Source: Bacteroidota bacterium (GTDB lineage: Bacteria; Bacteroidota; Bacteroidia; Bacteroidales; Paludibacteraceae). From it: DNA of 17,538 nt. Under the pieces are notes generated by a model, which did no database searches, was not told the origin of the DNA, and was given only the letters and a program-made list of their open reading frames with translations. Shown here piece by piece: positions 1 to 7,112 of this stretch (positions are counted from its first letter, which is position 1; every line of letters starts with the position of its first letter). The position numbers and the translations under genes are program-made. The DNA is taken from assembly GCA_022709605.1 (NCBI GenBank), contig JAKLIM010000028.1, positions 1 through 17,538 on the forward strand. The letters are read 5' to 3'.

Positions 1-1464
1 CTGCAACATGCTGTCGCGGTATCGGATTGTAACTGTATTATCTTCAAGCGTTTGATGATCTACAGTGACACAGAAAGGAGTTCCGATGGCATCTTGGCGG
101 CGGTATCGTTTTCCGATTGAATCTTTTTCGTCGTATGCACATTTGAATTCAAATTTCAGGTCGTTCATAATTTCACGCGCTTTTTCCGGAAGTCCATCTT
201 TTTTCACCAGTGGTAAAATAGCCGCTTTAACAGGAGCTAAAACCGGTGGAATTGTCAGAACAATTCTCGATTCGCCATTTTCGAGCGTTTCTTCGTTGTA
301 CGATGCCGCCATAATGGAAAGGAACGTGCGATCCACACCAATCGATGTTTCGATAACATAGGGTGTGTATGACTGATTTAATTCAGGGTCGAAGTATTTA
401 ATATTTTTACCTGAGAATTTCTCGTGGCTGCTCAAATCGAAGTCGGTACGCGAGTGAATTCCTTCCACTTCCTTGAAACCGAATGGCATTTCGAACTCAA
501 TATCGGTGGCTGCATTGGCATAATGAGCCAATTTATCATGATCGTGGAAACGATATTTATGATCGCCCAGTCCGAGCGCTTTGTGCCATTTCAGACGGAA
601 TTGTTTCCAATGTTCGAACCATTTCATTTCATCGCCCGGACGAACGAAGAACTGCATTTCCATTTGTTCGAATTCGCGCATACGGAAGATAAACTGGCGC
701 GCAACAATTTCGTTACGGAACGCTTTACCAATCTGTGCAATACCGAACGGAATTTTCATGCGACCGGTTTTCTGCACGTTCAGGAAGTTTACAAAAATTC
801 CCTGTGCTGTTTCGGGGCGAAGGTAAATTTTCAATGCGCCATCGGCTGTTGAGCCCATTTCGGTTGAAAACATCAGGTTAAACTGACGAACATCGGTCCA
901 GTTACGGGTTCCGCTGATTGGGCAAACCACTTCGTAATCTTCGATGATGGCTTTCAGTTCGGCTAAATCGTTATCGTTTAATGCTTTTACAAATCGACCG
1001 TGAATTTCATCGCGCTTGGCCTGATTTTCCATAACACGTTCGTTGGTAGAACGGAACACAGCTTCGTCGAAACTTTCGCCAAAACGTTTGGCCGCTTTCT
1101 CCACTTCCTTGTTCATTTTATCGTCGTACTTTGCCAACAATTCTTCAATCAGCACATCAGCACGGTAGCGTTTTTTGCTGTCTTTGTTGTCAATCAACGG
1201 ATCGTTGAAAGCATCCACGTGGCCCGAAGCTTTCCAGGTGGTTGGGTGCATAAAAATAGCGGCATCAAGTCCTACAACGTTTTCGTTGAGTAACACCATG
1301 CTGTCCCACCAGTATTTTTTGATGTTGTTTTTCAGTTCAACACCATTCTGACCGTAGTCGTAAACGGCACCCAGTCCGTCGTAAATTTCGCTCGAAGGAA
1401 ATACAAATCCATATTCCTTGCAGTGCGCAATCAATTTTTTAAAAACATCTTCTTGTGAAGCCAT
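1..1464 (-). CDS. glyS: Glycine--tRNA ligase (GlyRS, alpha2 type), 3' end cut by window edge
   Basis: This enzyme attaches glycine to tRNA-Gly in the cytoplasm. The minus-strand frame is open from an ATG at 1464 to the window edge (488 codons). The start gives MASQEDVFKKLIAHCKEYGF, the usual N-terminus of the homodimeric bacterial/eukaryotic-type GlyRS. Class II synthetase signatures are visible: RPETAQGIF near residues 216-224, motif 2 FRNEI followed by RMREFEQME near 249-269, and motif 3 GVDRTFLS. The last codons in the window read GKRYRRQDAIGTPFCVTVD and then RDSML, which lies in the anticodon-binding domain close to the normal C-terminus. Family members are about 510-515 residues, so roughly 25 codons and the stop lie outside. 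Only 36 bp separate the ATG from the stop of the upstream ATPase gene, and I see no TAnnTTTG promoter in that gap. The gene may therefore be read from the ATPase transcript or from a promoter inside that gene. Confidence 0.96.
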   Translation of the reverse strand, partial: MASQEDVFKKLIAHCKEYGFVFPSSEIYDGLGAVYDYGQNGVELKNNIKKYWWDSMVLLNENVVGLDAAIFMHPTTWKASGHVDAFNDPLIDNKDSKKRYRADVLIEELLAKYDDKMNKEVEKAAKRFGESFDEAVFRSTNERVMENQAKRDEIHGRFVKALNDNDLAELKAIIEDYEVVCPISGTRNWTDVRQFNLMFSTEMGSTADGALKIYLRPETAQGIFVNFLNVQKTGRMKIPFGIAQIGKAFRNEIVARQFIFRMREFEQMEMQFFVRPGDEMKWFEHWKQFRLKWHKALGLGDHKYRFHDHDKLAHYANAATDIEFEMPFGFKEVEGIHSRTDFDLSSHEKFSGKNIKYFDPELNQSYTPYVIETSIGVDRTFLSIMAASYNEETLENGESRIVLTIPPVLAPVKAAILPLVKKDGLPEKAREIMNDLKFEFKCAYDEKDSIGKRYRRQDAIGTPFCVTVDHQTLEDNTVTIRYRDSMLQ

Positions 1465-1500
1465 ACTATATTTACAATTTATATATTTACGAATTAATAA

Positions 1501-2709
1501 TTACGATTGAAGAAAAACGAATGAGGGTATTATTTTTATTGTTTTGCCGTCTTTATTAAATACATCGGTCTGATTTAAAGTTACAATTATTCCTTCTGTT
1601 AAATCCAAATAATTCATTGCAGTCAATAATCCATTGTATTCTCTTTCAAAATTTTCGTCATTTATTTGATAACAAACCTGTATTGCATTTAAAATCCGAC
1701 CATCTTCCTTCACAATAAAATCACATTCGCCTTTGTCTTTGAAATAAAATATTTCATTGTATTTTGCTCTCAAGTGTAGAAAAACAAGATTTTCCAATTT
1801 CCGTCCCTTATTATCACTAAAAGAAAAAGCAACTGCATTTACCAACCCCAAATCAATAGCATACACTTTTTTTGGATTTCTTAGTTGTGTCTTGGCTGAA
1901 TAACTGAATTGAGAAATAAAGTCAACCACATAAGCATTTTTCAAATAAGAAAAATACTCCAAAACAGAAGATGCTGATTTTAAACCAATTACTGTTGTAA
2001 GCATGTTTGCTGAAACAGGACAAGCCGTATTTGTTAATAAATACGCTGTCAGTTTTTTAAGTGATTCAATATCTTTTAATGCATATCTAATTGCTATATC
2101 CCTTATTAATATATCATTAATCAGATTTTGAAGAATTGCTTTTTCACCTGACTTTGCGTAATCTGGTAATCCCCCAATCTGCATATAGTTCTCAATAGAA
2201 TCCAAATTGTAATTTAATTCCTTCAATTTGCAAAATTCAGTATAGGAAAATGGAAAAAGTACAATTGACAAATGACGACCGGTTAAATTAGTTCCAAGTT
2301 CTTTACTGAGCAATGAAGCATTTGAACCGGTAATGAAAACTTTAAATCCTTCACGAAGTAACTGGTGCACAAACATTTCCCAGTTATTTACTAATTGTAT
2401 CTCATCAAAAAAAAGCACTTTTATGCTCCTTTTTGCAATTTCGTTATACAATCGCGAGAAATCATCAGTTTCAAATCCTGCCAGTCGAATATCTTCCCAA
2501 TTGAAATAGATTGCTTCCTGCCATTTTTTCTTCATTAACTGTAATAATACAGTGCTTTTTCCGCAACGACGAATGCCGGTTATTATGGTTGCAAAATTAT
2601 CAATTTGTGGTATCAAAGATAAAATAGTTCTTTCAACACCCGATGGTTTCTGAACGAAATCATTGGTCTGCAAATCAATTATTTCAGCTATTTGCTCCTG
2701 TCTATACAT
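1501..2709 (-). CDS. AAA_14/DUF4143-family ATPase (function unknown)
   Basis: This 402-residue protein has the architecture of the AAA_14 + DUF4143 ATPase family, whose biological role is poorly defined. The N-terminal P-loop domain shows Walker A GIRRCGKST (residues 45-53), Walker B VLFFDEIQ (98-105) and a sensor-1-like ITGSN (126-130). Residues about 215-265 resemble a winged helix-turn-helix. The C-terminal DUF4143 part carries a PD-(D/E)XK-like remnant: GECDF with E328 and D330, then AIQVC, where the usual E-x-K is replaced by Q344 and C346, so nuclease activity is doubtful. The gene is visibly richer in A+T, with many AAA, AAT and ATT codons, than glyS or parC beside it, which suggests separate acquisition. 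Its promoter lies directly against a large palindrome (2734-2789). The wHTH makes autoregulation possible, but that is inference. No toxin, restriction or transposase partner is visible nearby. The ATG at 2709 fits the promoter position. Confidence 0.9.
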   Translation of the reverse strand: MYRQEQIAEIIDLQTNDFVQKPSGVERTILSLIPQIDNFATIITGIRRCGKSTVLLQLMKKKWQEAIYFNWEDIRLAGFETDDFSRLYNEIAKRSIKVLFFDEIQLVNNWEMFVHQLLREGFKVFITGSNASLLSKELGTNLTGRHLSIVLFPFSYTEFCKLKELNYNLDSIENYMQIGGLPDYAKSGEKAILQNLINDILIRDIAIRYALKDIESLKKLTAYLLTNTACPVSANMLTTVIGLKSASSVLEYFSYLKNAYVVDFISQFSYSAKTQLRNPKKVYAIDLGLVNAVAFSFSDNKGRKLENLVFLHLRAKYNEIFYFKDKGECDFIVKEDGRILNAIQVCYQINDENFEREYNGLLTAMNYLDLTEGIIVTLNQTDVFNKDGKTIKIIPSFVFLQS

Positions 2710-2726
2710 TGAAGATATTTTTTTTG

Positions 2727-2734
2727 CAAATATA
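2727..2734 (-). promoter_or_regulatory. Bacteroidota-type -7 element for the DUF4143 ATPase gene
   Basis: On the minus strand the sequence is TATATTTG, an exact match to the Bacteroidota -7 consensus TAnnTTTG, 17 bp upstream of the ATG at 2709. Twenty bases further upstream a TTTC inside the palindrome sits where the -33 TTTG would be. A protein bound to the palindrome would therefore cover the -33 region. The match is by consensus only; no start site is known. Confidence 0.6.
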
Positions 2735-2789
2735 CAATATCTTTCGTTAGTAACGAAAGATATCTTTCGTTACTAACGAAAGATATTGT
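2734..2789. repeat. Perfect 56-bp palindrome made of two operator-like units
   Basis: Positions 2734-2789 form a perfect palindrome centred between 2761 and 2762 (GATATC). Each half is itself an inverted repeat, ATATCTTTCGTTA-n-TAACGAAAGATAT, centred on G2750 and C2773. The arrangement is thus two dyads 23 bp apart, about two helical turns. It abuts the -7 element of the ATPase gene and overlaps its probable -33 region. This looks like a double operator for a dimeric DNA-binding protein, though it could also extrude as a cruciform or act as a recombination site. No copy of the unit was seen at the far end of the ATPase gene. Confidence 0.85.
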
Positions 2790-2894
2790 CATAGTTCTGT
2801 TTTTCAATTAACTATATCAGAATTGTGATATAAAATTAAAACTAAAATTTAAATTTATATACAAAAAAGAAATGCAAAGTTACTATTTTTTTTG

Positions 2895-2902
2895 TATTTT
2901 TG
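2895..2902 (+). promoter_or_regulatory. Candidate -7 element for parC
   Basis: TATTTTTG matches the Bacteroidota -7 consensus TAnnTTTG and lies 54 bp upstream of the parC ATG at 2957. No convincing TTTG is visible at the -33 position; the region is simply A+T-rich. The surrounding sequence between the palindrome and parC holds no other gene. Confidence 0.45.
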
Positions 2903-2956
2903 TGGTTCGATTTTGAAAAATGTTAGCATAAAGAGCTTTAAAATAATACTTTCCCA

Positions 2957-5900
2957 ATGAGTACCGACGAAATAATTGACGCTGAAAACGAACCGGAAGA
3001 AATTACGGGCACTGAAGATGCTGTAGAAGAAACAGCTTCGGCTGCCCATTCGAGTTATAAAGTACCGAAAATCAGCGATGATGCGGTGAAGCACCATCTG
3101 TCGGGTATGTACCAAAGCTGGTTTCTCGATTATGCTTCGTATGTTATTCTGGAGCGTGCTGTGCCCGATATTTACGATGGTCTGAAACCTGTTCAGCGCC
3201 GTATTCTTCACTCAATGAAGCGATTGGATGATGGACGGTACAATAAAGTTGCCAATATTGTAGGTCATACCATGCAGTTTCACCCACATGGCGATGCTTC
3301 CATTGGCGATGCGCTTGTACAGCTCGGGCAAAAAGATTTACTGATTGACTGCCAGGGAAACTGGGGAAATATACTCACCGGCGATGGCGCTGCGGCTCCG
3401 CGTTATATCGAAGCCCGTTTGTCGAAATTTGCGCTCGAAACTGTTTTCAATCCGAAAACCACCGAATGGCGTTCGTCGTATGACGGTCGTAACAAAGAAC
3501 CGGTGGCATTACCCGTTAAATTTCCGTTGCTTTTGGCACAAGGCGTTGAAGGGATCGCAGTTGGGTTGAATTCTAAAATTCTACCACATAATTTCAATGA
3601 ATTACTCGATGCTTGTGTGGCTTATTTGCGTGGCGAGGATTTTGTACTTTACCCCGATTTTCAGACCGGAGGATCCATTGATGTAAGCCGGTATAACGAT
3701 GGTGAACGTGGTGGAGCCGTGAAAATCCGCGCTAAAATTGGCAAAGTTGATAACAAAACACTTTCAATCACCGAAATACCTTATGGATCGAACACCTCCA
3801 AACTGATTGAATCGATCATTAAAGCCAGCGATAAAGGCAAAATAAAAATCCGCAAAGTTGATGATAACACATCGGCCAATGTTGAAATTTTAGTGCATCT
3901 TTTACCCGGTTCTTCGTCGGATAAAACGATTGATGCACTGTATGCTTTTACAGATTGCGAACTCAGCATTTCGCCAAACTGCTGCGTGATTCATAACAAC
4001 CGACCTCGCTTTTGCGGCGTGAGCGAAATGTTGCGCATTAGTTGCGACCACACCATGGATTTGCTGAAAGCGGAACTCGAAATTCAAAAAGGCGAATTAC
4101 TAGAGCAGTTATTCTTTACTTCGCTCGAAAAAATATTTATCGAAAACCGGATTTATAAAGACAAAGGTTTCGAAGACAGTACGTCGCAAGACGAAGTTAT
4201 TGCCCACATTGATCAGCGGTTAGAGCCATTCAAAAAAGATTTTATTCGCGAAATTACCCGTGAAGATTTCATAAAATTGCTCGAAATCAAAATGATGCGT
4301 ATCACCAAATTTGATACTGATAAAGCAAACGATACGCTTATTGCTATTCAGAAAAAAATTGATGAAATTAACCATCATTTAGCTCATTTGGTGGATTATA
4401 CCATTGCGTGGTACGAGGGTTTGAAAGCAAAATACGGCAAAGATCATCCACGATTAACCGAAATTCGCAACTTCGAAACCATTGTGGCTTCGAAAGTGGT
4501 GGAAGCCAACGAGAAATTGTATGTAAACCGCGAAGAAGGATTTATTGGTACTTCGCTCCGAAAAGACGAATTTGTCTCCAATTGCTCCGACATCGACGAT
4601 ATTATTGTTTTTTTCAAAGATGGAAAATACAAGATTGTAAAAGTCGCCGATAAAATATTTGTGGGTAAAAACATTTTACATCTCGAAGTATTTAAGAAAA
4701 ACGACAAAAGAACGGTTTACAACGCCGTTTATCGCTATGGGAAATCGGGACCGCATTACATCAAACGTTTTGCAGTAAATGGGATTACGCGCGATAAAGA
4801 TTATGACATTACACAAGGCACTGCGGGATCGAAAGTGATTTATTTCACTTCGAACCCAAATGCCGAAGCAGAAGTAATTCGTGTTACCCTGAAACCAAAA
4901 CCGCGGTTATTTAAACTGAATTTCGAAAAAGATTTCAGCGAAATTGCCATCAAAGGTCGCCAGTCGATGGGGAATTTACTCACCAAAAACGAAGTGCAGA
5001 AAATTGCGCTTAAACAAAAAGGCGGTTCAACTTTGGGCGGTCGGCAGGTTTGGTTCGATCGGGACGTGTTGCGACTGAATTACGACAACCGTGGCGAATA
5101 CCTGGGCGAATTCCTGAGTGAAGATTGTATTTTGGTTGTATCAGGCAAAGGTGCTTTCTATACATGCAATTTTGATCTGAATAACCATTACGACAAAGAT
5201 ATATTGGTGATCGAAAAATTTGATTCGAACAAAGTATGGTCCGTAGCACTTTACGATGCCGATCAAAAATTCTATTACCTTAAACGTTTCCAGTTGGAAC
5301 CAACAGCTAAGCCTCAAAATTTACTGGGCGACAATCCCGAATCACGGCTTATGCTTATGACTGACGTAGAATATCCTCGTTTTGAAGTAATTATGGGTGG
5401 AAACGATGCATTCCGTGAAACGTTGGTGGTAGATGCCGAAGAATTTATTGGCGTAAAAAGTTATAAAGCCAAAGGAAAACGACTCACTACTTTCGAGGTG
5501 GAAACCATTAACGAACTCGAACCGGTACGGTTTAATACGCCTCCTGGCAGTGAAAATAACGGTGAAGAAAACGGTGAAACAGACAATGATATTGCGGAAA
5601 CTTCGGAAAGCATTGAGAATAATGAAGAAGATGAATCGGAAATCGTTGAAAATAAGACGAACGATGAGTCAGGTTTTGTGAATATTGAAACAAATGATTC
5701 GGAAGATAAAGTTGATACGGACATTGTTAAAACAAAGAAAACGAAAAAAAGTAACATCGTTAAGCCTGAAATAGTGTCACAAGAAGTTGAGGAAGTGAAA
5801 GTGGAAAAAGAAAAAGTGGTGAAGAGTGAAAATCCATCCCGGGAACATACTGACGCTAAACCTCAAAAACCTGCTTTACCCAAAGAAGAAAAAGTTATAA

Positions 5901-5992
5901 AACACGTAAAGAACGATTCGGTTTTGCCCGACGATATTATTGATAATGATTCGCTTATTGGTGATGGTACTGGTCAATTATCCTTGTTTTAA
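2957..5992 (+). CDS. parC: DNA topoisomerase IV subunit A (ParC-type) with long charged C-terminal tail
   Basis: This is the DNA-cleaving subunit of topoisomerase IV, which with ParE decatenates and relaxes chromosomal DNA. The protein has 1011 residues. The breakage-reunion domain begins near residue 45 (HHLSGMYQSWFLDYASYVI). It carries the quinolone-determining stretch HPHGDASIGDAL (109-120) and the catalytic tyrosine in AAAPRYIEARLS (R149, Y150). A tower/coiled-coil region follows, then a beta-pinwheel-like C-terminal domain to about residue 860 that contains only a degenerate box (KQKGGSTLGGRQ) instead of a clear GyrA-box, which favours ParC over GyrA. Residues 862-1011 form a low-complexity acidic, then Lys/Glu-rich tail ending GDGTGQLSLF. 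The GyrA Ser83/ParC Ser80 position is alanine (A114); the acidic position is D118. parE is not adjacent. The ATG at 2957 is the first in frame after the promoter candidate; no strong Shine-Dalgarno sequence precedes it. Transcription ends at 5999-6038. Confidence 0.95.
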   Translation: MSTDEIIDAENEPEEITGTEDAVEETASAAHSSYKVPKISDDAVKHHLSGMYQSWFLDYASYVILERAVPDIYDGLKPVQRRILHSMKRLDDGRYNKVANIVGHTMQFHPHGDASIGDALVQLGQKDLLIDCQGNWGNILTGDGAAAPRYIEARLSKFALETVFNPKTTEWRSSYDGRNKEPVALPVKFPLLLAQGVEGIAVGLNSKILPHNFNELLDACVAYLRGEDFVLYPDFQTGGSIDVSRYNDGERGGAVKIRAKIGKVDNKTLSITEIPYGSNTSKLIESIIKASDKGKIKIRKVDDNTSANVEILVHLLPGSSSDKTIDALYAFTDCELSISPNCCVIHNNRPRFCGVSEMLRISCDHTMDLLKAELEIQKGELLEQLFFTSLEKIFIENRIYKDKGFEDSTSQDEVIAHIDQRLEPFKKDFIREITREDFIKLLEIKMMRITKFDTDKANDTLIAIQKKIDEINHHLAHLVDYTIAWYEGLKAKYGKDHPRLTEIRNFETIVASKVVEANEKLYVNREEGFIGTSLRKDEFVSNCSDIDDIIVFFKDGKYKIVKVADKIFVGKNILHLEVFKKNDKRTVYNAVYRYGKSGPHYIKRFAVNGITRDKDYDITQGTAGSKVIYFTSNPNAEAEVIRVTLKPKPRLFKLNFEKDFSEIAIKGRQSMGNLLTKNEVQKIALKQKGGSTLGGRQVWFDRDVLRLNYDNRGEYLGEFLSEDCILVVSGKGAFYTCNFDLNNHYDKDILVIEKFDSNKVWSVALYDADQKFYYLKRFQLEPTAKPQNLLGDNPESRLMLMTDVEYPRFEVIMGGNDAFRETLVVDAEEFIGVKSYKAKGKRLTTFEVETINELEPVRFNTPPGSENNGEENGETDNDIAETSESIENNEEDESEIVENKTNDESGFVNIETNDSEDKVDTDIVKTKKTKKSNIVKPEIVSQEVEEVKVEKEKVVKSENPSREHTDAKPQKPALPKEEKVIKHVKNDSVLPDDIIDNDSLIGDGTGQLSLF

Positions 5993-5998
5993 AAAAGC

Positions 5999-6038
5999 AA
6001 AAAACCCGATAAAAACAATTGTCTTTATCGGGTTTTTT
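5999..6038. terminator. Bidirectional intrinsic terminator between parC and korB
   Basis: A perfect 15-bp inverted repeat (AAAAAACCCGATAAA, 5999-6013, with its complement 6024-6038) encloses a 10-base loop. It is flanked by A-runs on the left and T-runs on the right, so it can terminate parC from the left and korB from the right. It lies 7 bp after the parC stop and 24 bp beyond the korB stop. Confidence 0.9.
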
Positions 6039-6062
6039 ATTGCAATTTTTATTATCAATTCT

Positions 6063-7082
6063 TTACATTTCCCACTGTTCGCACGAATCAATCAAATCAT
6101 CAAATGTTTTGATTTTTGATTTGGCCTGAATCTCAGCGATCTGATTGGTCATGGCTTCGTCGTAACTTTCTGTTTCTACGTCGCGAATTACCCCTACAGC
6201 AATCGGAAATTCCGGTCCTTCCATCATGGCCAATTTGAGTTGCAACGTGCTGTCTTCGCAATGTGCATCGTGAATCAAAACATCATTTTCAGTCACGCCA
6301 TTTTCGCCCAATGTCACAATTTTCAATTGCATGCCATCAAGTGCGAGACCTTTATCATTGTTTTTTCCAAAAATCATGGGTTTGCCATGTTCAAGAATGA
6401 CAAGACGATCGTAACGTGTTTCTTTCTCCGAAAGCCAGTTGTGTGCGCCATCGTTAAAAATTACACAATTTACCAGAGTTTCTACTACTGAAGTTCCTTT
6501 GTGTTTAGCAGCTGCCAGTATGGTCATTTGAGCCGATTTCAGATCTACGTCCAACGTGCGTCCAAAGAATGTACCACGCGCTCCGAAAGTGAGTTCTGCA
6601 GGGCGGAACGGACGTTCGATAGTGCCGAAAGGTGACGATTTGGTCACATAACCTTTTTTGGTTGTAGGTGAATATTGTCCTTTTGTTAAACCATAAATCT
6701 GGTTGTTGAAAAGAATAACATTGATATCCACATTGCGGCGAACGCTGTGAATAAAATGATTTCCACCAATGGCCAGACAGTCGCCATCGCCGGTAATTTG
6801 CCATACGGTCAGTTTCGGATTAGCCACTTTAACGCCGGTGGCAACAGCAGCACCACGCCCGTGAATAGAGTGAAATCCGTATCCCGAAATGTAATAAGGT
6901 AAACGTGATGAGCAACCGATTCCTGAAATAACAGCTGTTTCGTGTGGAGGAACGCCCAGTTCGGCCATTACTTTTTGCAAGGTATTAAGCACTGCATAAT
7001 CGCCGCAACCGGGACACCAGCGCACGTATTGATCGCTCTTAAAATCCTTTGCTGTATATTGTTGTATTGTTGAAGTATCCAT
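6063..7082 (-). CDS. korB: 2-oxoacid (probably 2-oxoglutarate):ferredoxin oxidoreductase, beta subunit
   Basis: This is the thiamine-diphosphate and [4Fe-4S] subunit that, with KorA, interconverts 2-oxoglutarate + CoA and succinyl-CoA + CO2 using ferredoxin. The protein has 339 residues. The TPP motif begins GDGD (98-101) and ends at NN (126-127). Cysteines C23 and C26 (WCPGC), C57 (GIGCSS) and C206 match, in order and spacing, the four cluster ligands known from two-subunit archaeal OFOR (C12, C15, C46, C197 in the Sulfolobus enzyme). The C-terminal part is the usual beta-subunit tail. The gene is 30 bp downstream of korA on the same strand. A Shine-Dalgarno-like TGAGGAAA lies about 13 bases before the ATG at 7082. 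Substrate is inferred from the Kor-like style; a broader 2-oxoacid specificity cannot be excluded. Confidence 0.93.
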   Translation of the reverse strand: MDTSTIQQYTAKDFKSDQYVRWCPGCGDYAVLNTLQKVMAELGVPPHETAVISGIGCSSRLPYYISGYGFHSIHGRGAAVATGVKVANPKLTVWQITGDGDCLAIGGNHFIHSVRRNVDINVILFNNQIYGLTKGQYSPTTKKGYVTKSSPFGTIERPFRPAELTFGARGTFFGRTLDVDLKSAQMTILAAAKHKGTSVVETLVNCVIFNDGAHNWLSEKETRYDRLVILEHGKPMIFGKNNDKGLALDGMQLKIVTLGENGVTENDVLIHDAHCEDSTLQLKLAMMEGPEFPIAVGVIRDVETESYDEAMTNQIAEIQAKSKIKTFDDLIDSCEQWEM

Positions 7083-7112
7083 TTTAATTTAATTTTTCCT
7101 CATTAAACTTAA

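Noticed and set aside
65..1293. Several plus-strand open frames of 69-142 codons over the left edge
   Set aside because: They are opposite the well-supported glyS frame and look like reverse-complement shadows of its codons.
1465..1500. Possible second copy of the TTTCGTTA palindrome downstream of the ATPase gene, as expected for a mobile element with terminal repeats
   Set aside because: The gap contains only loosely similar TTACGA words and no inverted copy, so terminal repeats are not supported.
2900..2925. GGTTCGATTTTG near the parC promoter, similar to a tRNA T-loop
   Set aside because: There is no matching T-stem, anticodon arm or acceptor stem around it, so it is not a tRNA.
5461..5757. 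Minus-strand open frame rich in Ser/Phe/Val inside the parC tail
   Set aside because: It is the mirror image of the Glu/Lys-rich tail codons; it has no start context or promoter and no family resemblance.
6017..6022. Palindromic ACAATTGT in the terminator loop as an operator
   Set aside because: It is a short A+T-rich palindrome inside the loop of the shared terminator, with no promoter nearby.
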